A stretch of DNA of 59,628 nt from Zygnema cylindricum (lineage: Eukaryota > Streptophyta > Zygnematophyceae > Zygnematales > Zygnemataceae). The stretch's first letter is position 1; the number at the start of each line of letters is the position of its first letter. Shown in pieces: positions 11,011 through 25,879 of the stretch. Location of the stretch: positions 1 through 59,628 of the forward strand of contig JBBHKE010002463.1 of NCBI GenBank assembly GCA_037447655.1, read 5' to 3'. The notes under the pieces were generated by a model, which searched no databases, was not told the origin of the DNA, and saw only the letters and a list, made by a program, of their open reading frames with translations. Made by a program: the position numbers and the translations under genes.

Positions 11011-13655
11011 GTCAATAACAAAAAAATGACCCTGGTTGAACTTGGAATGTTACACGTGTCGTCAAACCGTGGCCGTACGTTTTTGGGCCTCGGCTATTGA
11101 GGATCCTCGGTGTTAGATTTAAACGGTAGTCCTTTCACCAATAATTGTTTATTCGATAGTTTAAACGTCTCAACATCACCCTCTAACCATTTAACTAATT
11201 TCTAACTTCAAAAACTTGTCTAAAATTTAAATTAATTTGTGCACACTCAAATGTGTGCTTTACTACGTATATATTTATGCTTTTGTTATTTCTATAGAGC
11301 TACAACTAGAGATTGAACAATTGACACTCAATAAAAAGTGACTAAAATGTTCTCATGACTTTAATTCAACATTGCATTTAAACAACAATTGTCAAAATTG
11401 ATGGTTGTTTCTTGCAAGTTAATGATTGGCCTTGGCAAGTCAATAACATTTCGAACTATATATGAATGACATTCCAGCTTTAGCATTTCAATAGCATGTT
11501 CAATTTTACATTGATGATTGAACATTCAAGAGACCACTAATGCACACATCAATACTGTGGAATGTAACATCCATTTTGCATAGAATTTTAGAATTTCATT
11601 AAAATATTGGTTGACATTTGATTGAAAAACCAAGGGATACAATTAAATTTGTATCGCTGCTTAAATTTGCCAAACCTTGTTTTTGCCTGCTTGTATTAAA
11701 CTACCGAAAAAAACAATAGATTAACTGACCGTTTAAAAAGTATTTACCCATTTTGACATTTGTTTAGTTTAACCAGGTGATACAACACTGCAGTCGACTT
11801 AGCCTATCCGCACTACTGTGAAATAAAGTGAGAACGAAATTTAAAAGTCAGCTAGAATTAAAAGACAATTTTCAGTCAACATTCAAGTTCTTCTCCAAAG
11901 TGCAGATAAAATCTGGCAGTGTTTCAACCTGTCTGAATTTTAAAGTTTTACTTTAACGACTCACAAGTCAACATATAGTTCCACTCGTAATCATAAAATA
12001 CTGCATCTGTCCTTTCTTGGTCATTCAAATGCACATTTGTATTAACACCGACAGCGTTCCACTCCTGGTTTCCAGAGTTTACACCTTTTGCATACCATTA
12101 CAATGTCACAATAATACACTAATAAAAAAAAAATACTGTTATTAAAAAACGCGATGGTAAACCATCTGAGTCCATGGTAACAAAAGGAAGTAGCAGTGCA
12201 AAAACTAAAAAACTACATGTAGGGAGAAGAAACAAAAATAATAATTTATATTGAAAGAAATGTGGCTGAAATAAAAAAAACTCAGCCTGTATCTTCCTCA
12301 CATTTTTTGTATACTCTCGCCCTTGTCAACATTTTCTATTGTTTCCTGCTTCTTCGCGTAGTCCAACATCATTAAACATTGTCATTTTAAAATATCATTA
12401 ATGAAAAGAACACAAACCAATACATTATTATTATGGCTATGTTCATATTTCTTTAGTCCAAAAGATATGGACGATTACTAACCACAAAAATTAGCCTAAC
12501 AAGACAAAAAGTTCAAGACAAAAGTACACCATTCATCGTTATTAGAGATAACAACACCAATTTGATCACTACATTTCCTGGCCAGAAATCATAAAATAGA
12601 GTTAACAACATTAAGGACGTGGACTACAATCTGCCCCGTCTCCTTGCACTAAATTAGTATTATAAATTCTAAATTTGAACTAACACTAATAAATCTTTAA
12701 CGCTAATAACAATGAGCAGTGTAGTGTTATTAGAGCTAGGAGCAATTCACGTGGCCAACAAAGTCCAAATATATTGCAAAATCTTTTTAGTTATTACTTA
12801 CCATTAGCTCTAGAGAAAAGCCTTATTGATAGGTCAAATAATGAAAAGATTAAGCTTAACCACAAATCAGAGGTTTACCACATTAACAAGAATGCCATTA
12901 ACAAAATTGATAAGTAAAATATTGACAAATATAGCATTTGCAAGATTGGTTAGTTGAGGTGTACAAACACAAGGAGAAAACACAAAACACTAATGACATG
13001 TAATAACAAACACACAAGAATGAGAAGTCCCAAGCCACAAACTCCAAAAACAGCCAACTGTTTTAATTATCTGTACATGCTCACTCGAATTTTCACAACA
13101 CACCATTAACACTGGCATCACAGGGAAAAGAAAAAAAAAAAACTAGAATAAATAGAGACATAGTCTGTCCCAATGGGTCACTCGAAGAATAAAGTGATGC
13201 GCATTTCACGTGACAAGGGACAATCGACACCGGGGTATTTTTATAACACACTAGCATCGTCACAATACTAAGGTGCACAAACCCACCTTCTTCCGAAATG
13301 AAACAGAGCATTTCAGAACTGCCACCAGTTTTCTAATCTCACAAAAGAAACCAGGAACCTTTTTCACAACAGGTTACACCATCCACAAGACGAGCGGTTG
13401 ACAACATACGTCCTAATCGGATTTGTCAGATCCTAATCAGTGCATTCACCAGCACTAGTACAAATTTTCTCCTTGCAAGAACGAACATAAAGAGCAGATT
13501 CCCTCTATCTATGCCACACATAGAGCATAAATGCCACAAGAAAAGGCACGAAGCTTGGAATTTAAAAAGCTTGATGAAGCCTATACGATTCTATGGAAGT
13601 TAGAAACAGAGAGAAAATGTATATAGATAAACAAGTTAAAAAATGCCCAAAAAAA
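11011..13655. other. Intergenic region and 3' flank of Rab GDI
   Basis: AT-rich sequence between the transposon upstream of the Nudix gene and the stop codon of the GDI gene. The part next to 13656 should include the GDI 3' UTR. I saw no coding similarity on either strand. Confidence 0.5.
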
Positions 13656-16600
13656 TTACTCGTCGGCTGCTTGTGTAGATGCCAGATCTGTTTTCTCCAG
13701 GTCCAGAACCTGTAGTAAATCCAGCACCACCTCGTCCGCAAGATTATAAACGGAAAAAATATATTTCCAGAAGTATTAGCTTACAATCCATTCAAGTCAT
13801 TCACATGTGTTTGTGGTACTTAGGGTAAATCTCAAGTGAATAAGGAATTGCCGTGCAACTGATGAATCGTGTATCATAGAAACCTCAGTATTTTTGCAAT
13901 ACAATTTTTTGTAATACAAGTCAATAGCATAGCACCAAAATTTAAATTCTGTACTGTGCTGCTCCTCTTTACACTACATATACATATCGCAATGCGCTAT
14001 GATATGTTTGGCTATGTATGTCTAATGCATTACAGTGTGCAGAGAACATCTTAAACAAATTCCGCAAAACAGAGAAATTACATAACTAAAATAAACCGTA
14101 CGTGGTCCAATACCCCAAGACAAATCTGCTACTACAAATTTATGTCGTGCGCTGTTTAAAATCAACGGTTAAGATGAGGTTGCACATAATTAGCTAACTG
14201 TCATTACGAAAACGACACCATTGTTGGACAGACATTATTTTGTATTATGTACTAAGCATTTCTGTATCGTACGATACACTACCATATTTTTTATGTCCGT
14301 ATTGAATATCGAAACCTGTTTAAGCATCACTACATGAAAAGCACCATAAAGTTTTTTTTGACGCTATCTACTGTTAACACCTGTCACATGTAAAACACAG
14401 TGCAAGTCAACGTTCCACATCCACTCAGACGAACATAGGACCCAAAAGAAAAGAGAAAAAAAAAAAAAATGAAACGAGTCACGGCTGGAAGGAGGACAGG
14501 AAATCTCACCTTTCCAGTAATTCGTGTGTACATCTGAAGCACATCCTGGACTGTTGTCTCAAAATGGTTGTCGGGTCATAACTCTGGTAAACCAAAACAG
14601 GAAGGGACCCAAAAAATCCCAAAAAAACGTACTGTATCAACACCAGAAGAATATTTCATACCTACAAAATTCAGCCGGATACATATAAAGAAATCAAAAC
14701 AGTTTGGCCATGACCAGGAACTGTAGGGGTTTAAGAAGCACAACATCCCAAATATATTCCAACAGAGGAAATAAACACCAGTCAAAAGAAGAACTTGCAT
14801 CTGCTCAAAACTGAAAAGCAAAACGTCTGGTAAAATAACTCCTTTGACTCATTAAGACAAGACTCCCAGAGGGTGTTTATACATCTGAAAGGGAGAATGT
14901 CGTACTAACTATGTTTCCTGGACAAAAAATGACACCAAAAAACAGTGCAGTGTTATAGCGCATAGCAATACATCCAACGTCCATGTACAGCTCAGATATA
15001 GAATCAACATAAGCATATTCTACATGCATATAACCCTTCTGTTTCCTTCAAATTTTGCTTTTCAAACATGTGAATTGTAGGTGATCCCTCTACATATAAT
15101 CAAGCTTCATTTTTCTCGCTCCACTTTCTTATTTGTTCAACCAGCTAAATGTATTACAGCCGAAAAGCTTAGTGATGTCAATCTCCAATCGCGGTACCAC
15201 TTCATTTGGGATCGTAGTATCAGGTGTAACATCACAAAGCCCTCAAGTGGGTTATAAAGAAAAGACGACATTTTGGGTCAAGATTGCTGCTTTCTAACCT
15301 TAGAAATGTAGCACTTGTCAAGATCCGACTCATTCACAGATTCATACATGTCATATGTGTCAAAAAACTTCTCCTCCAAAGGGCCAAGGAGATCCAATCC
15401 TGGCTTTAGCTCCAGCTCCGGATTATCCTGAAAAAATAGCCTTCGACGGCTCAGTTCCCAAGCAGCAAAATAGAGAAAAAACAGAAATGCAATACGAAAA
15501 ACTCATTTGTCATGTTACTAAAAAAATGACTATACTTTCAGTTCATTGGCCTCGTCAGAAAAATAGGCATAGCTCTAAAAACAGTAAAAGCAGGTGTCAG
15601 CTACTTAGCAAAAACAAATGTCGCAGAAACACCAAAATACCTTTTAAAAAACTAAATGCTTGTGTCGATAAAATGACGGCTCAAACATAAAATTAAAAAC
15701 TTTGATATTGAATCCACAAACAGTATGATAAGAATTAAGCCTAATCTCAGCAGCATCGCCACAGATGAACATAAGCAATCTATAGTTGCATAGAAAGCGA
15801 GCCAACCACAGAGATGGCAAACTTCTCAATCGAATTAAAATACAAGCCCATCAGGATAACCACCTCATCCACCAGAAAAATGAGCGGCTCCATGTAATTT
15901 ACTAAATTAAAGTTAAATACATTATGGGAGTTACCACGGTAAGAAGTGGCAAGGAGAAACCCTACCGTCTCAGCCTCAGTGGAGATAAATGCTATGTACT
16001 TGCCCTTGGGGGCAATGCTGTGACTGTAGGAACAGCAGAAAACATACCTGCCAGAGTAGAGAGAGGGACACCCAAAAAGACAACTTAGAACTGAAGAACA
16101 AAAACCAGAACACCGGCTGCTAAAACACCTGCGAATGTGTTTTTACGGGAAAAACTAACCTTGAAATGTACTACTCTCCCCTTAACATCTTAAAATGCGA
16201 AAAACATGACAACTCAGTGTCATATTGTGAACAAAATAGCAGTGAACTGATTTTAGCCACACACTCACATATCATTTTTACGCCCAAGTTGCTTCTGTGG
16301 CAGAATAATTTGAACAGAATGACTATCCTTTGTATTGGGGATGGGGTGATTCATAATACAAATTGCACGAACCACTTTTCCTACAACCTTCACCTGTAAA
16401 CACCCACCCAAGACGGGATAAATTTTGCCAGTCCTCAATAAAAACTGTAATGGAGATACCGACCCAAATCTAAATATGAAAATTAGCAATTAAAAAAGGT
16501 TTAACAGATTTTGCATTCTATACCATATCCTATACTTTATTACCTATATTGACAGTTACAGTAGGAAGTCACAGAATCACTTTTACAGATCTATGTTCGA

Positions 16601-19600
16601 TCAATTTTCAACGCGTATAGACTTGAAATATATGTACAGTATGGATTTTTGATGTGCTATTTTTTTCCCAGCATAGGCTTAGTACCAAAGGCCCGATACT
16701 CTCTACAGACCGCCAGGAATTATGTAGTTGCAAACTGCCATACGTTAACTTATCAAAGAGTGATCATGTCCACATCCGTCCTTTTCCGATTTACAATTGG
16801 GCCACGTCTATTTTATGATACACTTGTGCCATTTGTCGTCAAGCTCGTGAAAATGCATCGTATTTAAAGATTTCATTTCAAACTGAAAATTAAAGTCGAA
16901 CTGAAAAATATTTATCTATCGTGTTTAGAGAATAAGCACCAAATCGAGCTTGTGAGGAAACAAAAACACCAAAAGAAAAAGAAATAACAAAAAAATTGAT
17001 TACCTTGTTGGGTAAATATGAGGGATCACAAACCAACTGTTTGGCTTTCGCTGTCTCTCCTTGAGATGTCACACCGCAAAACTGTCCTTGCTCATCAAAT
17101 TCGACCTGCGTTGAAGACAAGAAATAAAAAGCTTACTTATCTTACCAACAAATGAAATTGACGATAGAGTTCAGCTCGTGAAGATAAGATATTTTTCTGG
17201 TCGATACAAAAATTATTGCACTGACCTACAGTACTATAATATAGACGGGACGCAGTGGCCTACAGCAAAAGTAGAAAACAATATCCAAATTAAATTCAAC
17301 ATACTTCCGTTTCCTAAGGATTAGCACAGCAATTGGACTCCTTCCGGAAAGACTAAGACAAAAAACAAACACAACAAGCCCATTGATTATAAGCCCCACA
17401 TAAGGGTTACACATGAAACTTTTGAAAAGGGCAGGAAAAGAATGTGAGAAAAAATGTCAACATCGCTTGCAAGACGAGAACTTATTTCTGGGACTCCTTA
17501 GATCAAGTTGCACCAAGTCATACTTCAAGCAACAAGCAACTTGGTGGGCTTACATGACAAAAAAAAAGAAAAAAAAAAAATTACAATTTCATTTACTTTT
17601 TATTTACTTATTTCTTCATTTTTTTTTCCTACTTGATTTATAATAAAGATTAAAACAATCAATCAAAGCAATCATTGTCAATCAAACAAAGAATTGATTT
17701 TGATATCTAGTGACTCATACATTAGCTCATTGTATCACATTCACATGGACTAAAAACTGATGCACAGGGACTATAAGTCTCAAAAAATGCTTTAACAGAT
17801 ATATACGGCCTATTGTATACGAGGCATATCAATAGCAATAACACACATAGAATTCCTTCTGAAAACCCAAGATATGTATATCTAAGACAACTTTCCAGTG
17901 GGAACTAAATTACAAAGCAATTAAACTGGAACATAATCGAGAACTTTCAACTTTTTTAACTTGGAACCAAACAAACAAAAGGAACCCTGAATTACACTTT
18001 TCTTTGCTTCACAGACCATTTTTTTGAAAAAAAATACATAATGCTATGCCTCTGAGAACTCTCTATTGAAAAACATTGGACTTTCCGATTCTTGACATGA
18101 TTGATGTTGCCAGGGAATTACAAAAACTCTAAGACAATGTAAAAACATGAAAGAATGCTTATGGTTTGAGCAAAGGTTCCAGCCAACCACAAACTTTATA
18201 CTTGGCAGCTAGAAACAAAATTTATATGAAACAAAAAACTGTTTAAAAATAAAATAATCATAAAAATCACCCGACAGGCGTGAGGGAGCCATGAAAACCT
18301 CAGTGAGTCTCACCAGGAGTAATAGAAAGGTCTTAAAATATATCAGAGGAATTTTGGAAGCAAACTGGTACTGACCTTGCACTCGGGCTTTGCTAACATG
18401 TATGTGCCTCCATATACAGCGGATAGACGAGCAAAAGCCTGTCCAATGAGGAGCAGGAGGAAGAAGAAGAAGAGGAGGAGGTGGATATGGCCGGGATAGC
18501 AAAAGAGTAAGTGAAGTTCAAGTTCAGCTTTTCCACTCAGAAACAAAAAAATTAACACAATGATATTGACCAGGTTCCCTCGAACAGGAGAAGGGATTCA
18601 GCATTGAAGTGGAAAAATCAAGCAACCGTCTGGTAGTAAACTGGAAAAATAAAAACTAATAGGCCCACACCAGACCTAAATGCCATTTGTAGTTTCAATA
18701 AGAAATAAAAAGGATGCAGAACACCACATCTAATGACTATTTGTGATTTAATAAGTAGAAATCAAAGGGAACAGAACCACTAGACTTAATTGCCATTTGT
18801 GGTTTCAATAAGAAAAAAAAAGGTAAAGAATCGCCAGACCTAACTGCCAGTTGTAAATTTAAGAAGCAAAAAAAGAAACAATGCACAAAAAGTTGTCACC
18901 CATTGGCCTATGAATCATCTATCTTGTTTAACGGAAAAAATGACGTACTTGAGGAAGCTCTCCCAGGCCATACAATGGGTAAATAAATGGCGAGCCTCCC
19001 TGAAATCGTGAGAGTGACTCTGCGTATAGCTGCCAGAATGAAGGATTGAAAATAAGTAAATTGCAAACATAAGGATTATATGCTATACACTTTGATTGTT
19101 TCCCAAACACCTAGGAAAAAACATAAACTCCAAACAAGCCTCAATGTCCTCTCAAATAAATACCACCCGAAAATGATAAGGAAAAAACTAACAAGACCTT
19201 TTCTTCATATGGATGCATAGCACACGTTATTGAGACACACCTTTACCCTCGCAACAAGATCGTTTCCAGGAAGATTGTAGAATGACTCGTCTCTGTATAA
19301 AGCTAGGGCATGACCAATAAAATCTGTTGTATCTGCATTAAGGGAAAATTTCCTGCAGACACACCAATTTTACATCGTCATATTTTTCTTCTCATTCCAT
19401 TGTTTCGCTTTTCTTGCAAATTGTATTGACAAGAAAACTCTCTGGAATACATGTAGATGCACGATGAAAAATGAACGATAAACAACCATATGACCATCTT
19501 TACCAAAATTAAACTAAACAGAAAACCCTTGAAAAGAAAAGCCACCGTGTTCAAAAAAATGCTGTAACAACTATAGACAGTAAGCCTACCAGCGCTATGG

Positions 19601-22118
19601 TGAAACCTGGGATGCTTACCAAGATTGTCCTCACAATATCATACAAAAAAACACTAAGAGATAAAATCTTGTTCAAGATTCGAAATTTTCACCATAGCGC
19701 AGATAGGCAGAGTGAAAGGTTGAAAATTGTTTCATAAGTCATATACAAATCAAATTACATGCAATTTACAAACGACAACCATAATCCATCCTGAAAGAGT
19801 AGTAGGCATAGCATAAGCTTACTCAAAGACTTGTTTGGCTGTCACTGTTGATAAATCGAGACCTTGGTGAGTGACAGGTTCATCTAACTCATAGTCTTGA
19901 ACAAACTTGAAAAAATTACGGGCTCTGGTTTTTTCAAAAAATCCTAAGAGCGGGGATTTCAGCGCCTCGACATCAGTTGCAGGTACCTTATAAATCTGGT
20001 CGTAGAGTCAAAAACCAAAAACATTCTCTTCCAAACTCGTCAGATTTTAAAAATCACGCATGGCAAGTCTCATAATTGAATTTGTGTAAAAGATATTAAA
20101 ATACCAACCAACGGTGTTTCAAGTTCGAAAACACAATAGTCTAAGTACTATTTAGAACACCAACCAGAAAAAACAAAGGCCTGGCACCAAAACCATGACA
20201 ACGTGCACCTTAGAAAAGCTTAACTTCTTGACAATGTGTGAAACCATTGAAAAACATTAAGTAATAAATCTAAGAGTTTAAGAAGCACAAAAAGTTCTAA
20301 GCCTTAAAGGCACTAAATAGCTTACCTTTCCACCTCGGAAGACATATCCTCCATCAACAGCTTTAAAAGAAAGGTACTTTGTGACATTTGTGTAAATAAG
20401 GACTCGAACTAATTGTCCGTTTGCCATCATAAACTGGCATACAACAAATTACAAAAAATACAGAAAGTCAACATCAAAAAAGATGCAATCACGTTGTATC
20501 TTGAAATCAAAATTTTCAAGACACCTCCTTCCAAACTACTTAAAACGGACTAAAACTGATGTCACCTTCTATTATCAAAAAAGAACTCATGCATGCTATT
20601 ACAATCTGTTGCAAAAGCAAATGTCAAAACTAATAACCGCACAGTTGAACTGGTGAAACTCAAAGTTTACTCTTCAAAGTGATAAATAACTTTCGAACTG
20701 CGGCGACAAACTGCAGTAACCTAATGATGGAACCTTAGTTCAAATGTGCGAAAATAGAAGGAATGAGTATAACACATGAAAAAGCGTACAACAGAGTAAC
20801 CACATATAGAGTTTCCATCCGATTTCGCACGTGTAACTATGGCTAACACTGATAAAAACTGCTAAATAATATATAGCTGCATAAAAAGACTAAACAACAC
20901 ATATACAAACCTTTGGAACCATATCAACATTATAATCGCGATTAGGACCAAGAGTGGTGGGAGGCTTTTCGTCTCCACGAAACTTGGCATAAAGCTGCAA
21001 AAAAAGTCAAAAGCCAAACCAGTGAGAGAAAGTAATTTAACCGTTCCGATTGTGACATAAATAACCAGAAAGCTAAGACTAAGCCTAAGAGCTGAACCAA
21101 TATGTTAAAACAATAAGCTGAAGACTGCATAAAATTGTCCTAAACAACATATTAAATACATAAATGAAAATGTCATTCAATATTAAATGCAACCAATAAC
21201 AGGAAAAAGTTGATGCAAATATCCAAGGTGATTGCTGTGACAAAACAATGAGTGAGTTATAAACACTGATTTGTGGGACATTCTGCGATAAAAGTTACCA
21301 ACGCTTTTCTTGAAAACATATTGTTCATGGACAGTAACGAGAATAAAAGAGTTGAAACAAGAGATTTCTAAATGAATTCACAAAAATGGAAAAGGAAAAT
21401 GTTAACCAGGCAATTTGCATGAAACCTGGTTTAATGTAAGAGATGCTGACTCTCCCCCATAGTAATCATTCCTGTCCATGTGAAGAACCTGAAGAAAAAA
21501 GCAAAAATATAACAAGAAACTGAGATTTTCAAAAACAAAAAAAAATATTAAAAACCGATGACTGATGAAAAACATAAACATTATTTCTTGGCTTTGGCCA
21601 CTTCAAGTACAACATGCTTTGCATAATGCCTTTCAAAATCTACACCGAGTATGGCTACTAATGTTAATGTTTTTTTCCGCCCTTAAAAAACTTTTCTTCT
21701 GCATGCGTGCTGGATTTTCATTTTGAGACCACAGTCGCAAAGTGAGAATAGTACCTTTCCATCGCAACCGTCGGATTAATAATCCGACAGGTGTGCACCG
21801 AGAAACACGGGTTTAAAGGCCGATAAAAACACTATGGCTGACAGCAATGCACCGTGTACTTTATGAGCATAAAATAAATAAAATCATACACATATACAGA
21901 AATGCAGAAAACACTTCGAATGCAAAATTAACAAGTCGTTAAAGAATTGCAAGAATTCACCGCCTTTGCTATTCAAACAAGTGAAGAAATAGTTACTGCT
22001 AAACACAGCAAAACAAAAACTGGAACCGTACCTTTTTCCCATCCACGGAAAGAAGGCCACTCAAAATGCATTCCTTCAGGCCTGTGCCAAGCACAATGAC
22101 GTCATACTCTTCATCCAT
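13656..22118 (-). CDS. GDI: Rab GDP-dissociation inhibitor (14 coding exons, apparent 1-nt frameshift in exon 13)
   Basis: Exons on the minus strand: 22032-22118, 21426-21488, 20911-20994, 20326-20433, 19823-19995, 19241-19352, 18949-19029, 18376-18438, 17004-17105, 16269-16393, 15966-16047, 15299-15427, 14510-14583, 13656-13709. All have AG/GT borders and consistent phases, and they total 445 residues, the normal family length. The protein begins [20 protein letters not shown] (FAD-like fold of the GDI/REP superfamily). It continues with [41 protein letters not shown] and [20 protein letters not shown], and ends [17 protein letters not shown]. The known role is to extract GDP-bound prenylated Rab GTPases from membranes and recycle them in the cytosol. 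Exon 13 is 74 nt, where the family frame needs 75. After SYDPTT the frame shifts at about 14566, so translated as read the C-terminus is lost. Sequencing error, an allele or a pseudogene are all possible. An AG just before GGATCTGGCATC (22131-22132) suggests an intron in the 5' UTR. Confidence 0.95.
16568..16849 (+). repeat. Dispersed repeat, copy in GDI intron 9
   Basis: It shares its start (CAGATCTATGTTCGA) and end (GTCGTCAAGCTCGT), with GGCCACGTC near the end, with 22871-23105. A short non-coding repeat of unknown class. Confidence 0.6.
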
Positions 22119-24892
22119 GATGCCAGATCCCTACAAAACAAAAAGAGAAAAAAAAAATATTAAAAAATTCAGCGATATAAACCAGAAACAGCCCTTAAGA
22201 AACAGCGCTACAAGCAGAAACATGTAATAACACCTCACACATAAAGCAATCACGCCATAAAACATTAGAGCAAAAATAAAGGTAGCCCTGTAACTTCTCA
22301 TATCCAGGAATATGCTAACGCTAAGCTGACACTCCATGGATACAGAAATTAATCGATACGCCGTAAAGCAATGCAAAGAAAGGTAGGAAATCTAAGAACG
22401 AACACTTTACGACACCGCACGAAGATGCAGAGTCAACCTAAGGATTTCCAAGATTTCAGTTTCTTAGAAAAATAAAATACAGACCAATAATAAAACGAGT
22501 ATCCACACACGTATCCGAAAAAGGAAAGAAGAAAAGGATGATAATAAGTTCTTCTTGTCAACTTATAAAGAATAAAACCGAGAGCTTGCAGAGAGAGTTG
22601 CAGGAGCACAGGCAGAAGTGCAATACCAAGGTATCAGTTGGTTGTTCGGGACAAATGAGCAGCAGAAAATGTCACGTCACAATATGTCGCTTGGACTCAA
22701 ACTTAGCGGGCCGGTATATGGAGCTTCGCCGTTCAAGCTTTAAGGGCACGTGGCAGCATTCCATCGACAGCACACTCGCTATGTTCGAAAAACATGCATA
22801 AATTAATAAATTTAAAACATCAAAAAATAAATAAAAAATTACGAAGCAAATCGACAGCTACAAATAAAGGGTCACATAATCACGTCTACAGATCTATGTT
22901 CGAACAATGACGAACTTGAAGTTTACGTACGTATTTTTTTGACGATGTACGTATTGAATCAGCCGTCCGATGCTCTGTATGGACGGTCCATAACTATACA
23001 GTCGAGAAATGCGATGCGTTTACTCAAAAAATCATGCCCACGTAAGCCATTTTAGGCCACGTCCATTTTAAAGTACATCTGTACCTTTTGTCGTCAAGCT
23101 CGTAATAGATCAAAGTATTAAACGCTCTCAGCTCGAGCTGAAAGCTACACCGTGAATCGTTATTAGCTTATAGAAATTATTAGTGTGAATAAAGAATTAG
23201 TGTCATGGATTCTAATTTGTGTATCAATCCCATTTTCAAAAAATTGTTTAATTGTAATTTCTCCATAACGCTGATTTAGGTATACACTGTTTGCCGTCAT
23301 TACATATACATTATAATAGTTGGAAGTACAAATTATGACAATCCGTACAACGTCGAGTCCTTCTACTGTAAATATCCATAATTCTATTTTGGGTTCGCGG
23401 ATATACAATAATTACGCCGTTCATAATTTTACACTAAAATAAGTACGGAAAAAACGAGCGAAACGTACGGATTTATGTACTTTCATTTAAGTTCATTCAT
23501 GATTCTAATAACCGCATGATTCGTACGCGGTGAATTGACAACAGTAAAAAAAGTGCGAGGACAACTTAGGGTGAACCGTACATTGTCACATCATACACTC
23601 GATTCCATGCATCTGGTTGTTAAGCGTAGTTACGTTATAATGCAACGTAACCGTACAATTTTAATATGTGTGTTCAGTTCAAATAAGTGTGGTACAATCA
23701 ACCAAACTATAACGGAAGGTATTGTACGTTTAGGTTTCTTTTCGCATAACGTACATTGAAGTCTGTGATTGATTTTATTTTCCTTGTCGTTCGCGGGGTG
23801 AACGAACGTTGTGTGACGTTAAATAAGAACCCTTAACTTTAATAAGGTGCCTCGTGGGATGCTTTATTACAATTAATGCATTGTAATATTGGGACATAAG
23901 TCCAATAAGGATGCGTTTACTTAGATCAAACGTCAAACAAACCTCTTTTAGTATCACTATTAATTATAATTGAACGTAAAACGAAGAATAATCACTTATT
24001 AGGATACATATTAATTCTAATTGGCGGTAATTTAGCGAAGAAGGCTGATCAGGCGCCATCGTAAGATTATCATTGGATGTTGCTGAAAACACGTGGCATG
24101 TTTACCGTCCACGCATTCCTAAAGTTGGTCGTGTTTCATAGATGACGTTAAAACAACCGATTGCCAGGGTTACTACGTCGCATTTTTTCCCATCATCTTT
24201 TTGCCGTACAACATGTAAGCTGGAGGCGTTTCCATGGCGCTATCAACATTATATCGACGACGTAAGTTTTTAAATATTCTGGCAATTTGAACCAACTTTT
24301 ACAAGATCCCGCTTATATTCCCGCATTATTCAATATTTTTAAATTCAAAGACATGCTAAAGTTCAAAATTTGAAATTTGAACGAAAAATTCAAAATGACA
24401 AATCCCTCCATTATTACACCGCAAATTCACTTTCACTTGTAGCTCAATAATATATTATTATACAATATGACTCTCATTGTGCAAATCAGTGGAGGGGTGA
24501 ACGCTCGTATTGAGAACCCGATGATAATTTTTGCAAATCGTGGCAAAAATTACCCGATACAAAGTTTACCGGACAACATCCCGGGTGTGTTTTATCTTCC
24601 TCATTTGATGTTTTCAATTTTTTAATTTTATGTCTTTTAGTCTTTGATGAATTTTTCTCTATTTCTCTCCATCTATGTTTTTTTGTCCTCTTATACCTCC
24701 TCCCCCCTTATCCTATTACAAAATAAGGAAATTTAGGATCTTTAATTTTCTAACTTATGTTACCTCAAACAATGACACCTATTATAAGTTACCTTTTGGT
24801 TCAAGTAGCTTGCTTTATCTCTATTGCAAATGGAAGCAAACAATATAAAATGTTAATTTTTTTCCTTTTTTTGTGTATTATATATCCGTGCA
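22119..24892. other. GDI upstream region and repeat-derived sequence
   Basis: This should hold the GDI promoter and 5' UTR, but I could not place a TATA box or first exon securely. It contains a dispersed repeat at 22871-23105. An element end TACACCGTGAATCGTTATTA at 23146 is related to the elements at 31.3-33 kb. No protein-coding similarity seen. Confidence 0.45.
22871..23105 (+). repeat. Dispersed repeat, copy upstream of GDI
   Basis: Second copy of the repeat at 16568-16849, same orientation, diverged and shorter. Confidence 0.6.
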
Positions 24893-25563
24893 GGCGTTTG
24901 TTATAGGACCGGTCCGAAGGGGTGGAATGATAAAACGGTGTTCCCACAGTGGGTCGAAGAGGCAAGGTCTTACCAATGGGATCGAGATAGACGTCAAAAA
25001 ATTATATTTTTGGACAACTGCGGTGGTCACAACACGTCCGACGAGTTGGAGCGAGTTCTAGAGGCCAAAAACACCGTGTTACACTATTTTCCACCTAATG
25101 CAACGCAATTTGTTCAACCGGCCGACTCTTTCGTGATTTCCAAAATCAAGGACGTGTCGGGTCGCATTTGGGACAGTTGGAAAGCGAAAGGAATTGAGAA
25201 CGGTCAATGGACTAAACCTTCTAGCCGTGGATGGTCCGGTAAATTTGTTCGACCCGGTAAAGCATTTTTTTTAAATCGGCAAATGACTCTATCCGAGAGG
25301 TCAATGCGATGAGAGACAAAAACGGAATGACTTATGCGAGGAAAGCAGTGACTCAATGTGGATTGTCTCTACGCGATTGAAAATGGGAAGAAGACATGCT
25401 CACACAACAATTTTGAGGCATAATCAACAAATATCGCAACTACTTCGAAGGCGAAGTTATGGAACCTCCTTGCCCGAGGGCAAGGGAATTCCTCCAAAAT
25501 ATTGAAGATGCCGACAGTCAACAAGATAGCATTTTCAATGAGGGAGGGTTGAGCGGCAATTAG
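24893..25563 (+). pseudogene. Decayed DDE-type transposase fragment
   Basis: After an acceptor-like CAG at 24891-24893 the frame reads VCYRTGPKGWNDKTVFPQWV, then IIFLDNCGGHNT, LHYFPPNATQFVQPADS and FVISKIK. This order is that of the DDE_1 superfamily endonuclease domain (pogo/Tigger/Jerky-type): the second catalytic Asp in DNCGGH and the proline-rich block before the QPAD motif. The N-terminal part with DNA-binding and first Asp is missing. After the T run near 25270 the frame shifts; the continuation (MRDKNGMTYARKAV) then meets stops near 25378 and 25415 before ending at 25563. A host gene derived from a transposase is an alternative, but the stops argue against a working protein. Confidence 0.65.
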
Positions 25564-25879
25564 TATTAGAGATATTCCATAATTGCCTATTGTTTTTTTG
25601 TTTTTATATATTAGTTTGGGAATGGTAGTTTAATTATAGAGTGGGAAACGCGGTTAAACTTGTGCCAGATTAATGTAGACAATTAATGGAGTCCAGTATT
25701 CGTTGACTTTGTAGGATAAAACACATTTCGTATGTGTGTATGGTTTTTTTATGGGATAATACAATTTCGGTTTTTCTAAAGTTCTCGTGTCTTGTGTATC
25801 ATGGAATTTCACGTATTTTTATAAAATCTTATGTATTTACCTTCACATGTTGTTAATGTGGTGTTCAAATTTTGAGTGT

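Noticed and set aside
15355-15690. 111-codon plus-strand frame
   Set aside because: Antisense shadow of GDI exon 12 and an adjoining intron.
22538-22801. 87-codon plus-strand frame upstream of GDI
   Set aside because: No similarity recognised, ordinary length for chance, and in the expected promoter region of GDI.
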